In this document: positions 19,301 to 26,333 of the stretch, one piece after another
Numbering within the stretch: the first letter of the stretch is position 1
Layout of the letters: every line of letters begins with the position of its first letter
Source: an uncultured Mesorhizobium sp.
GTDB lineage: Bacteria > Pseudomonadota > Alphaproteobacteria > Rhizobiales > Rhizobiaceae
Length of the DNA stretch: 64,000 bases
Assembly (NCBI GenBank): GCA_937958475.1
Contig: CALFXR010000065.1
Coordinates: forward strand, 1-64,000
Reading direction: 5' to 3'
Made by a program: the position numbers and the translations under genes
Notes under the pieces: model-generated
Seen by the model: the letters and a program-made list of their open reading frames with translations, nothing else
The model's database searches: none
What the model was told of the DNA's origin: nothing

Positions 19301-20318
19301 GGCGCTGCTGCATCTCGGAGAGCGCAGCCGCGGCGGCGCGCTGCTCGATGGTGACCACCTCGCCGTCGAGCCCCGTCACGGCGTAGGGTCCGTTGACGAC
19401 CTTCGTGCCGTTTTCGGCATAGAACCACAATTCCGCGCCCGGCAGCACGCGTTCCCTGGCCGATGCGCCGGCGGCGATGTCGAACAAGGGGACGGCGTCC
19501 TGGCCGTCGGTGACGGTCACCGTCACGACGTCGGCCGTCGTGTTGACGAACTCGGCCTCGATGCTGCCTTCGCCCTGCTGGCGCTGCCGTTGCGACAGGA
19601 CGGGGTCGGCAGCGACCGACGCCTGCGGGATCGTGACGACGTCGCCGTCTGCGCCGGCGACCGTGTAGGGTTCGCCGACCGCCGTGTTCGTGGCGACGTC
19701 GTAGAACCTGAGCGTCGTGCCCGGCAGGACGCGCTGCGCCGCCGTCTCGCCGGCCTTCACGCCGAACAGCGCATAGGCCTTGTCGGCGTCGTCGAAGACC
19801 ACCGCGGCGACGAGGGCGGAAGTGGTGTTGGAGAAGCTGAGTTCGACGCTGCCCGAGCCGGACTGCTGCGCCCTGATCCGGGCCAGCGGCGAACTGTCGT
19901 CCTGCGCGGCGGGCGGAGCCTGCGCCTGCTGGGAATAGGGTACGCTCACGGCTTCTCCGGGCAGGCCGGCGACGGGGTAGACGTCGCCGAGCCAGTCGCC
20001 GTCCTGGGCGAAGCCGAGCGACACGGTGCCGGCGGGCGCGATGACGTCGATCGACTCGCCGGCCGAGAGCTCAGCCAGATCCTGCTGGTCCTCATTCGCG
20101 TCGATGGCGATGACGGTGACCGTGCCGGCGGAACCGTTCGAAACGGAGACGACGGTGTCGGTATCGGCGACACGGCACACGAACGGCGCATAGGCCGGCA
20201 CCGGCATGCGGCTCATCTGCGGGGCGCGAGGCAGTGCGGTTGCGGTGTCGACCAGGAGATTGAGGGACAGGAATACGGAAAGTATGCAGCGGAATGCCGC
20301 CGCGAATGCCCGCGCCAT
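16365..20318 (-). CDS. Large secreted protein: tandem VHL-like beta repeats, Cys-rich region, glycine-zipper-like segment
   Basis: A 1317-residue exported protein that I cannot assign to a named family. A signal peptide occupies about residues 1-29 (FLSLNLLVDTATA). Eight clear modules of ~75-80 residues follow at about 155, 251, 344, 438, 535, 622, 709 and 803, with a diverged one at 55-127. Each starts GxGSVExxFxN and ends with LPxxxLWFY then a GPYxVTGLDGEVVxI-type strand. Modules 3 and 4 (344-419, 438-513) are almost identical, a recent 94-residue duplication. Residues 920-1143 contain 21 cysteines, including GLCYDGCKAGFAGVGPVCWNACP spread over 1103-1125. Residues 1148-1245 are Gly/Ala-rich and hydrophobic with GxxxG-like spacing, possibly membrane-interacting. 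It is the first gene of the leftward operon and overlaps or abuts the acidic-repeat gene. The cysteines imply disulfides and a periplasmic or extracellular location. Confidence 0.85.
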   Translation of the reverse strand: MARAFAAAFRCILSVFLSLNLLVDTATALPRAPQMSRMPVPAYAPFVCRVADTDTVVSVSNGSAGTVTVIAIDANEDQQDLAELSAGESIDVIAPAGTVSLGFAQDGDWLGDVYPVAGLPGEAVSVPYSQQAQAPPAAQDDSSPLARIRAQQSGSGSVELSFSNTTSALVAAVVFDDADKAYALFGVKAGETAAQRVLPGTTLRFYDVATNTAVGEPYTVAGADGDVVTIPQASVAADPVLSQRQRQQGEGSIEAEFVNTTADVVTVTVTDGQDAVPLFDIAAGASARERVLPGAELWFYAENGTKVVNGPYAVTGLDGEVVTIEQRAAAAALSEMQQRQQGEGSVEAEFVNTTQDDVVAAVVDEAKTAHPLFAVAAGQTVRQRVLPQASLYFYRKDGGELVSGPYAVTGLDGEVVSIEQRAAAPELSQMQQRQRGEGSVEAEFVNTTEHDIVAAVVDEAKTAHPLFAVPAGQTVRQRVLPQASLYFYRKDGGELVSGPYAVTGLDGEVVSIEAAKAAAPDPAVARILRVQNGKGSVELSFANTLEVDVIAALVDDGKTVPLARIPAGQSVTQRARPGTELWFYRTDTSEALRYSYKVASAPETVSIPFDPRGAVVAEQSGPGSSMVLFANLLPFPITVQVNRPDGSRVDMMDIESGAKGVQGHGIPGTVLSFVRAGTDRRVSDDYTVLDGFYGVDLPLNATQAEQAGPGSVKVRLMNDSGEPLDVVTADKDGKRALLFALDVGEGTGNMSRHANFLPGSTIWFLKQFADEPVGEAFVVPDADGAAVNIPYRPNEAAVAQMGPGSVEVTFSNYSEEVAAVTVVNESEQHVTLVKIPAGHSISTRALPKSVLWFYKGDTEEKLGQDMPYFVGDANGQTVDLPWNPTDDQILAMTNISIDKIITDFAAEQAKQSALADGPQYCWKDSYGRGVGSVPRNCEPGFSEDTAGLCWPDARPGYVCDFFVCRQATCPAGYRDDGLTCFKPAPYKRDEYPVNAGEAAKAVGDGLAWFFSFGTYEASGETGLDGARRRCREAHGDNCVTANGDTIVYETCKAGYEQAPVITNLCTPSCAAPMTDGGIFCAKHTYTREASLMSCDAGAVNDAGLCYDGCKAGFAGVGPVCWNACPAKLPHNCGAGCAIDKATCDGAIVDQVLSPVIAAGSIALTVVTAGGSTGATAGAKAGGTAGKTAGTVAAKMGAKEAFKAGLKASVKEALKAGFKTIGKELIVDAAIGTALTSIIWGGTKIASQVKMKDALKEMIRNKVVGSISDERINAIVETMMSGAEAQNPASDFPWSSLDPTGIADIVMAYNYPVCGDVK

Positions 20319-20698
20319 GGATCTTACCAGTAGTTGAGCGTGTCCCTGCGCAGCGACCGTGAACGGGTTTCCGGCGCCTGTCCATGGGGGGCGGGGACTT
20401 TATTTACGCAACGTCAGCCCTCGGCCCCGCCGCTTGTCGCCGGGACGGACAACTCGGCGTGACCAGCGGAAGGCGCCAACGATCACGCTTGACGCAGCGG
20501 AACCGGCGGCTGTAGCCTTCGCGCGCGCATTTGTCCGGGACGGGATGATCGCGGCGGAAATTGCAGGCGAGTGCGAGGCCACGGGGCACGCGCGTTGCCT
20601 GGTGCTTCCGCGCTGAAACGGTACCGTCCTGCGGCACCGTCTGGGTGGGAACGACCTCCGCATCCATTGCGGTGGGACTTGGGGCAGGGGGAATGCGC
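20319..20698. promoter_or_regulatory. Divergent promoter region of the secreted VHL-like cluster
   Basis: This 380-base gap separates the divergently transcribed 1317-residue protein gene and the VHL-domain gene, so it must hold both promoters. I find no confident -35/-10 pair or inverted repeat. Open frames of 85-130 codons cross it on both strands but lack recognisable products; the upstream in-frame extension of the VHL gene to 20561 is not supported, because the signal peptide and ribosome binding site sit at 20699. Confidence 0.5.
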
Positions 20699-21931
20699 AT
20701 GACTCGCGTCGTAGGTTTCCTGGTGCTGGTTCTGTCGGCGCTGGCCGCGGGGCTGCCGGCTCTGGCGCAGAGCGGAGGCGTCCAGCTGCGCCTCACCAAC
20801 CAGATGACCGAAAAGGTCGACTATTACGTGGTACCGCCTGGCGGCAAGCCGACCTTCGCCGGCTCGGTCGAAGCCGGGGCGGTGGTCGATGTCGAATCGA
20901 AGGCGGGCCAGGGATATGTCTTCGCGGTCAACCGCGTACCCTTCCAGAAGTACACGACGCGCTCGGAGGTGTTCCAGGGCCTGACGCTCGCCCCACAGGG
21001 CCAGCAGAAGCCGCCGGTGGTCGCCAACTCCCGCCAGAAGCCTGCGTCGGGGGGCAAGACCGTCGATGCCGCGGCGGCCGACAGCGGCGGCGGCGGATCG
21101 GCGCCATCGAATGACGGACTGATATGGATGTTCTCCCAGTTCCAGGACGACAGGGGGATCGATACTTCGGTGCTCTACTTCTCGGTACCGGAGACCGACA
21201 ACGTGCAGTTTTCCGCCGCATGCAGCGCGCAGGACGCGACGCCGCGAGTCATCCTGTCGGCGGATGTCTCGCGCCTGAAGAACGGGGCGGCGACCAGTGT
21301 GCGTTTCCTCGCCTCCGGCTTCGATGCCACCATCCGGGGCAAGGTACGGCTCAGCGAAAGCGGCGAGGGCCAGGACGGCATCGACATGGCGGTCGGCGCC
21401 GACGACCCGCTGTGGCAGGCGTTCGCCGCCCGCAACGCCGTGAACTACAGCGTGCAGGGACAGGCCCCGCTGCGGCTGCCGCTGTCCGGCGTGCAGGAGC
21501 CGCTCGGCAACTTCCTCCGCGACTGCGCGCAGTTCGCCGGCGGCGGCGGCGGCGGCAGCGGCGTGGCCGGCGACGCGACGCAGCTGTTCTCCGGCGGCAC
21601 GAGCGGCGGTTCGGCGAACACGGCCGGCGCGACGGCCGATTCCTGCGCGGCGCTCGACGGCGTCGTCTCGAAGAATGGCGGCAAGAAGGTCGCGGTGGAG
21701 TTCGTCAACCGCACCGACGAGTACCGCGTTCTCATGTGGATCGATTTCGAGGGTACGCCGGTCGAGTACACGCAGCTCGAAGGGGGCCAGGCGTACCAAG
21801 TCGAGACCAGTTCCACGCATCCCTGGATGGTCACCGACGGCCCGGGCAACTGCATCGAGAAATTCATGCCGAAGCCCGGCCAGAGGCAGATCCTGATTTC
21901 CAGGAAGAGCCCCGGATTCGGCGACGAGTAG
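20699..21931 (+). CDS. Secreted protein with C-terminal von Hippel-Lindau beta domain
   Basis: A 410-residue exported protein. The ATG at 20699 follows GCAGGGGGA at good distance and starts a signal peptide (1-24, LVLVLSALAAGLPALAQ); ATG 20693 is too close to that site. Residues 27-78 (GGVQLRLTNQMTEKVDYYVV onward) are a first, diverged beta module. Residues 140-280 form a middle domain ending LPLSGVQEPLGNFLRDC, and a Gly-rich linker follows (280-310). Residues 328-400 match the pVHL beta domain: VAVEFVNRT, MWIDFEG, VEYTQL, THPWMVTDG. Trp347, Tyr357, His374 and Trp376 fall at exactly the spacing of human pVHL Trp88, Tyr98, His115 and Trp117, which line the hydroxyproline pocket; the Ser111 position is Thr370. 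The ligand in bacteria is unknown. The SH3-type gene follows 46 bases downstream. Confidence 0.87.
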   Translation: MTRVVGFLVLVLSALAAGLPALAQSGGVQLRLTNQMTEKVDYYVVPPGGKPTFAGSVEAGAVVDVESKAGQGYVFAVNRVPFQKYTTRSEVFQGLTLAPQGQQKPPVVANSRQKPASGGKTVDAAAADSGGGGSAPSNDGLIWMFSQFQDDRGIDTSVLYFSVPETDNVQFSAACSAQDATPRVILSADVSRLKNGAATSVRFLASGFDATIRGKVRLSESGEGQDGIDMAVGADDPLWQAFAARNAVNYSVQGQAPLRLPLSGVQEPLGNFLRDCAQFAGGGGGGSGVAGDATQLFSGGTSGGSANTAGATADSCAALDGVVSKNGGKKVAVEFVNRTDEYRVLMWIDFEGTPVEYTQLEGGQAYQVETSSTHPWMVTDGPGNCIEKFMPKPGQRQILISRKSPGFGDE

Positions 21932-21977
21932 GAAGGCGCGGCTTCTTGGGTCCAACGTCCGTAAAGAGGAGTCCGGC

Positions 21978-22640
21978 ATGAGACGTCTGCCGTTGATCGC
22001 GGCCTGCAGCGCGGTAGGCCTGCTGGTGCTCGCCAGCCAGGCCGCCGCGCAGTCGAGAGAGTTCTTCTGCGGCGAAGACTATGTCGTGAAGCTGAAGGTC
22101 ATCGACAAGAAGACCATCTCGGCCGGGCCGATCGCGGGGCGGACGCTGGCGCTGATGCAGGTTCCGGGAAAGACGATGGTCTATGCGAACGGCAAGACCT
22201 CGCTGGAGATCGGTTCCGACCAGAAGCGGATCGCGGTCCGCGTCGTCGGCGAGGAGCCCCTCGTCTGCGTCTTCCCGGCCCCCGAGGGTACGGCCGAGCG
22301 CAGCGCAGACACCGACGCCGGTCAGCCGGCCGGCGAAAAGCCGGTCGCGATCAAGCCGGTCGTGAAGAACCCCACGACGGCGACCGCCGATCCCGCTTCG
22401 AAGGGCTTCGCCGCGAAGTCCTGGGGCGGCGTCGTCCGATCCGGCCCCGGGATGGAATTCAAGCAGGTCGCAAGCCTCAAGGAAGGCGAAAATATCACGG
22501 TGATCGAGGACGCCGGCGTCGAGATGAACGGCTACCGCTGGTACAAGATCCGCTTCGGCGGCAACAGGACCGGCTTCCAGTGGGGCGGCATCCTCTGCCC
22601 GATCGGCAAGACGGTCGCCGGGGCGTTCCAGAGCTGCTAG
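21978..22640 (+). CDS. Secreted protein with bacterial SH3 domain
   Basis: A 220-residue exported protein. The signal peptide is residues 1-25 (LIAACSAVGLLVLASQAAAQ). An amino-terminal domain (26-102) with FFCGEDYVVKLKVID and PLVCVFPAPEG holds two cysteines likely to form a disulfide. After a linker (105-145) a bacterial SH3-like domain occupies about 145-210: VVRSGPGMEFKQVASLKEGENITVIEDAG then GYRWYKIRF. Such domains usually bind peptidoglycan or peptides in the periplasm. The ATG has AAAGAGGAG upstream. It is 46 bases after the VHL-domain gene and probably in the same rightward transcript, which makes it a partner candidate for the secreted cluster. Confidence 0.85.
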   Translation: MRRLPLIAACSAVGLLVLASQAAAQSREFFCGEDYVVKLKVIDKKTISAGPIAGRTLALMQVPGKTMVYANGKTSLEIGSDQKRIAVRVVGEEPLVCVFPAPEGTAERSADTDAGQPAGEKPVAIKPVVKNPTTATADPASKGFAAKSWGGVVRSGPGMEFKQVASLKEGENITVIEDAGVEMNGYRWYKIRFGGNRTGFQWGGILCPIGKTVAGAFQSC

Positions 22641-22654
22641 CCGATCGAGCAGAC

Positions 22655-22680
22655 GGCGGGCGATCGGTTCGCCGGCCTTT
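22655..22680 (+). terminator. Candidate terminator after the SH3-domain gene
   Basis: The stem GGCGGGCGA (22655-22663) pairs with TCGCCGGCC (22669-22677) with one mismatch and a 5-base loop, and is followed by TTT. The T run is short, so efficiency is uncertain, but it lies 14 bases past the stop of the last gene in the rightward unit. Confidence 0.4.
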
Positions 22681-22865
22681 AGGGGAAAAGTGGCGTGACG
22701 GCCCGCTCTCGGTCCGTAGACAGGCGCCGCCAGACAAGTCGGCTGTGCCCGACTTTCGCCGCCCGCTTGCGGGCGACGACATGTCCGGTCCGGTCGGGGG
22801 CCGCGCGAAACCAAGCCCCTGGAAGAAGCTGGAGCCGACGGGAAATCAAGAGGATAGATATCCGT

Positions 22866-22941
<76 letters not shown>

Positions 22942-23058
22942 GTCCAGCGGATGCGGCGGATTTAGGCTGCGTCCGTGATCCTGTCAAGCGAGCGATCGCG
23001 CGGGGCTTGCCGCATTCGCGCCCAGTGGCTACATGTCGCGCGACACGGAGAAAACCGC

Positions 23059-23349
23059 ATGCTCGCACTCATTCAGACGATCGTCCTCGCCCTGGACATC
23101 TACTGGTGGCTGCTGATCGCTTCGGCGATCTTTTCGTGGCTCTATGCGTTCAACGTCGTCAACCCGCGCAACCAGGCGGTGGCGGCGATCGGCAACGCCC
23201 TGTTCCGGGTCACCGAGCCGGCGCTCCGGCCGATCCGCCGGCTGCTGCCAGACCTCGGCGGCATCGACATCTCGCCGATCATTTTGCTCCTTGTCATCTT
23301 CTTCGTCCGCCAGTTCATCCTGACCACCATCGCCCCGCTCGTCGCCTGA
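23059..23349 (+). CDS. YggT family membrane protein
   Basis: A 96-residue inner-membrane protein of the YggT family. The two hydrophobic segments (about 4-28 and 70-94) flank the conserved region NPRNQAVAAIGNALFRVTEPALRPIRRLLPDLGGIDISPI. Family members in other bacteria have been linked to membrane or cell-division upkeep and osmotic tolerance, but the biochemical role is unclear. The ATG at 23059 has GGAG eight bases upstream. The DUF167 gene follows four bases after the stop, a pairing conserved in many proteobacteria. Confidence 0.93.
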   Translation: MLALIQTIVLALDIYWWLLIASAIFSWLYAFNVVNPRNQAVAAIGNALFRVTEPALRPIRRLLPDLGGIDISPIILLLVIFFVRQFILTTIAPLVA

Positions 23350-23353
23350 TCGG

Positions 23354-23683
23354 GTGGCGACCGGCGCGCACTATCGCCCGCGCACCGACGGCGCCGACCT
23401 CTTCGTCCGCCTGACGCCGAAATCGTCGCGCGACGCGCTCGAAGGCGTCGAGACGACCGCGGACGGCGCCTCGCATGTCCGCGCCCGGGTGCGCGCCGTG
23501 CCGGAGAAGGGGGCCGCCAACGCCGCGCTCGAGCGCCTGGTCGCCCGTGCGCTCGGCGTACCCGCCGGTTCGGTCTCGGTCGTCGCCGGAGGAACCTCGC
23601 GGCTGAAGACCGTTCGCATCGCCGGGGAGCCGGCCGCGCTCTCCCGGCTTCTCGACCGCCTTGCCGCCGGCGGCGGACCGTAG
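23354..23683 (+). CDS. DUF167 (YggU) family protein
   Basis: A 109-residue cytosolic protein of the DUF167/YggU family, function unknown. The core LFVRLTPKSSRDALEG, VRARVRAVPEKGAANAALERLVA and SVSVVAGGTSRLKTVRIAG is a typical full-length match. The start is a GTG four bases after the yggT stop, so translation is probably coupled. No internal ATG would leave the first strand intact. Confidence 0.92.
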   Translation: MATGAHYRPRTDGADLFVRLTPKSSRDALEGVETTADGASHVRARVRAVPEKGAANAALERLVARALGVPAGSVSVVAGGTSRLKTVRIAGEPAALSRLLDRLAAGGGP

Positions 23684-23829
23684 GATCGCGCCGCCGACCC
23701 GGCCATCGCGCCAAGGCCGGCGGTGGACGAAGGGCGGGGACCGGTGAGAGACGCCGCCCGGCGAACGGCGGTTTCCGTTTGGCGAAGGACGCGCTAGGCT
23801 GGAGAGATCCTCCATCAGGGTCCCCGCCG

Positions 23830-24432
23830 ATGCGCCTCCTCCCGCTTCTCGCCACCCTTGCCCTCGCCGCGACGCCCGCCGCTGCCGCCGAGTCGATCCT
23901 CAGCGCCTATACCGACCTCGACGCGGAACGCGACTGCACCGTCATCGAGTTGGACGAGGAGGGCGGCGGCGTCGCCAACCTCGTCTGCAACGGCTACAAG
24001 GGCTATCCGGTGCTGATCTTCGCCGGCGATCTCAGGGAAACGCTGTTCTACGGCTATCCGCCCGAGGGCGATCTGCCGCCGGCCTGGGAAAGCTTCGGCG
24101 CGTTCAACTCCACCGGACCCAAGATCGAATGGCGGATCGCGAAGAACGGCGACGACGAGATCCCCTTCGCCACGATCCACCGCTGGTTCGTCAGTTCGGT
24201 CGACGATCCGGAAAAGCAGATCGAGGTGCTGGCGGTCGCCAAGGTCGCGCAGGTTTCGGCGCGCGAGGGCTGTACGGTCGGCCTGGTGGTGGCCAGCGGC
24301 AACGCCAAGGCCAACGAAACGGCGCGCAAGGTCGCCGACGAGAACGCGCGCGACTTCGCCTGCGGCGTCGACCAGCGCATCGAGATCGCCGGCAAGGTGC
24401 CGCTTCCGGACTTCTATCGCCAGGAGCCGTAG
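23830..24432 (+). CDS. Secreted hypothetical protein
   Basis: A 200-residue protein with a clear signal peptide (1-19, LLPLLATLALAATPAAA, then ESILSAYTDLD). The mature part has four cysteines (DCTVIEL, LVCNGY, GCTVGLVV, FACGVDQ) that could form two disulfides, as expected for a periplasmic protein. The segment WRIAKNGDDEIPFATIHRWFV and the late SAREGCTVGLVVASGNAKANETARKVAD resemble uncharacterised rhizobial secreted proteins, but I cannot name a family. It stands alone, convergent with ppa, in a 500-base window with no operon partner. The upstream frame to 23779 is not supported because the signal peptide begins at 23830. Confidence 0.75.
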   Translation: MRLLPLLATLALAATPAAAAESILSAYTDLDAERDCTVIELDEEGGGVANLVCNGYKGYPVLIFAGDLRETLFYGYPPEGDLPPAWESFGAFNSTGPKIEWRIAKNGDDEIPFATIHRWFVSSVDDPEKQIEVLAVAKVAQVSAREGCTVGLVVASGNAKANETARKVADENARDFACGVDQRIEIAGKVPLPDFYRQEP

Positions 24433-24476
24433 GGAGCGCGGCTTCGCCGTCGGCGACGATCTCGCCGGTCTTGCGC

Positions 24477-25013
24477 TCAGCCCTTGACGGCCCTGGCGCG
24501 CTCGATCGCCTCGACGATCATCTTCTTGGCATGGTCGGCGTCGTACCAGCCGTCGATCTTCACCCACTTGCCGGGCTCGAGATCCTTGTAGTGGGTGAAG
24601 AAGTGCGTGACCTGGTCGAGCGTGATCTGCGGCAGGTCGGTATAGTTGAAAACCTTCTCGTAGCGCATGGTCAGCTGCGGAGCCGGCACCGCCACCACCT
24701 TCTCGTCCTGGCCGGCATTGTCCTCCATGATCAGCACGCCGATCGGGCGCACGTTGATGACGCAGCCGGGCACCAGCGCCCGCGTGTTGCAGACAAGGAC
24801 GTCGATCGGGTCGCCGTCGCCCGACAGCGTGTGCGGGATGAAGCCGTAATTGCCGGGATAGCGCATCGGCGTGTGCAGGAAGCGGTCGACGAACAGCGTG
24901 CCCGCCTCCTTGTCCATCTCGTACTTGATCGGCTCGCCGCCGACAGGAACCTCGATGATGACGTTGACGTCGTCCGGGGGATTCTTGCCGATGCTGATGG
25001 CGTCGATACGCAT
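24477..25013 (-). CDS. ppa: Inorganic pyrophosphatase
   Basis: A cytosolic family I inorganic pyrophosphatase that hydrolyses PPi to drive biosynthesis. The 178-residue length is normal. Signature residues are all present: EVPVGGEPIKYEMDKEAG, the YPGNYGFIPHT strand, and the metal-binding motif GDGDPIDVLV with its three aspartates, plus FFTHYKDLEPGKWVKIDGW near the end. The start at 25013 is the usual MRIDAISIGKNPPDD of alphaproteobacterial enzymes. It is monocistronic, between a GNAT gene upstream and a convergent secreted-protein gene. Confidence 0.97.
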   Translation of the reverse strand: MRIDAISIGKNPPDDVNVIIEVPVGGEPIKYEMDKEAGTLFVDRFLHTPMRYPGNYGFIPHTLSGDGDPIDVLVCNTRALVPGCVINVRPIGVLIMEDNAGQDEKVVAVPAPQLTMRYEKVFNYTDLPQITLDQVTHFFTHYKDLEPGKWVKIDGWYDADHAKKMIVEAIERARAVKG

Positions 25014-25098
25014 GGGGGAGGTCCTCTTCGATCGCGAACCCGATAACGCCCGCGCAGCTATTGTGCAATGCACAAAAAGACGAAGACGCCGGCCCCGC

Positions 25099-25605
25099 TC
25101 AATCCCAGACGAAGGCGACCTTGCGCAGCGCCCTCTGGTCGAACACCTCGACGCCCTCGGCGACGTCGCGGCCGCCCGTGCTCGCATAGAAGTCGAGCGC
25201 CCCTGCGTTCTCCTCCAGCGCCCAGACGACCAGGCCCTTCAGCCCGTGGCCGCGCAGGCGCTCGCGCGCCTCGGCGAAGAGCCGCGTGCCGAGCCCGATC
25301 CCCTGGTATTCGGGCCTCAGGTAAAGTTCGTAGATCTCGCCCTCCTGGCGCAGCTCGCGCGCCCGGTTGCGGCCGATCGTGGCATAGCCGGCCACTTCGC
25401 CGCCGACTTCGACGACGAGCACGGAAGCCGCGCGGCGGATGGCGTTGGCCCACCACTCGCGGCCGCGCCGGCTGATCATCGCGCTCAGCGCCCGATGCGG
25501 GATGATGCCGGAATAGGCGCCGCGCCAGGCGTCGTGGTGCACCTCGGCGATGGCTTCGGCATCGTCGAGCTCGGCCTTGCGGATATCGATGGCGAGCGTC
25601 TTCAT
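25099..25605 (-). CDS. GNAT family N-acetyltransferase
   Basis: A 168-residue acetyltransferase of the GNAT fold, which transfers acetyl from acetyl-CoA to an amine. The acetyl-CoA binding motif A is clear at about 99-120: IYELYLRPEYQGIGLGTRLFAEA, with the Q/RxxGxG/A loop. The amino-terminal IRKAELDDAEAIAEVHHDAWRGAYSGI is typical of RimI-like or tabtoxin-resistance-like members. The substrate cannot be read from sequence. It is transcribed in the same direction as ppa but with an 86-base gap, so it probably has its own promoter. Confidence 0.92.
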   Translation of the reverse strand: MKTLAIDIRKAELDDAEAIAEVHHDAWRGAYSGIIPHRALSAMISRRGREWWANAIRRAASVLVVEVGGEVAGYATIGRNRARELRQEGEIYELYLRPEYQGIGLGTRLFAEARERLRGHGLKGLVVWALEENAGALDFYASTGGRDVAEGVEVFDQRALRKVAFVWD

Positions 25606-25689
25606 GGTTCGTTAACCATAAACGCTGGATCGGCGGCGGCGCAACCCGCCCGAGGCCGGCCGGGACGTTTCCGCACAGTTGGGAATGGA

Positions 25690-26328
25690 TCAGATCTCGA
25701 CCACGTGGTCGTCGAGTTCGTTGACGTCCGTGGCGCCGACGGGGAAGTGCTCGGCGAGCAGCGCGCCGACCGATGCGACCGCCGCGACGAAGCCGTCCGC
25801 GATCGCGCCGCGCCGGGCGTGGTCGATCATGCCGCGCACCACCCCGTCCCAGGTCTCCTGCCCGACCCGACGGTTGATGCCGGCGTCGGCGATCACCTCG
25901 GCATAATGCTCGGCAAGCGAGACGAACAGGAGGACGCCGGTGCGTTCGGCCGTGACGTGGACGTTGCGCGCCAGGAACTGGCGCATCGCGTTGTCGTGGG
26001 CGCGGCGGTAGCGCAGGCGGCGCGGCACCATATGGATGCGCACTGCCGGGACGAGCCACAGCACGGCGAGCGCGCAGCCGATCGCGGCGATCTGCGCCGC
26101 CGCCAGCGTCGTCGGGCGGAGGTCGTACCAGGCGAGGTGCAGGATCCAGGCGACGGCGAGGCTGACCGCGACCATGCTGGCCGTGACGATGAAGGCGGCC
26201 GGGAAGAAATAGTCGTCGCTGCGCCTGGCTACCACGCAGAAGATCTCGCCCGATGTCTTGCGTTCGGCGGCGCGAACTGCCGCGGCGACCGTCTGGTGTT
26301 CCTCGTGCGTCATCGCCCGTGCAGCCAT
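25690..26328 (-). CDS. TPM domain membrane protein
   Basis: A 212-residue protein with an amino-terminal helix pair motif (THEEHQTVAAAVRAAERKTSGEIFCVV, about 7-33), then two hydrophobic segments (about 43-65 and 78-96), then a TPM-like carboxy-terminal part with AERTGVLLFVSLAEHYAEVIADAGI. The split TPM architecture is usual for the second TPM gene in lemA operons. Function is unknown; TPM proteins are thought to act in membrane-protein turnover or as phosphatase-like domains. ATG 26328 is used; ATG 26313 is a shorter alternative. It starts five bases after the first TPM gene's stop, so the two are coupled. Confidence 0.85.
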   Translation of the reverse strand: MAARAMTHEEHQTVAAAVRAAERKTSGEIFCVVARRSDDYFFPAAFIVTASMVAVSLAVAWILHLAWYDLRPTTLAAAQIAAIGCALAVLWLVPAVRIHMVPRRLRYRRAHDNAMRQFLARNVHVTAERTGVLLFVSLAEHYAEVIADAGINRRVGQETWDGVVRGMIDHARRGAIADGFVAAVASVGALLAEHFPVGATDVNELDDHVVEI

Positions 26329-26333
26329 CGCTC

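Noticed and set aside
16080..20333. Antisense open frame of more than 1400 codons opposite the 1317-residue secreted protein
   Set aside because: It is Arg/Asp/Gly-rich with no domain, and is the expected mirror of a GC-rich coding strand; the minus strand has signal peptide, repeats and Cys pattern.
20561..20698. Upstream in-frame extension of the VHL-domain gene
   Set aside because: Signal peptide and ribosome binding site place the start at 20699; the extension lacks any such site.
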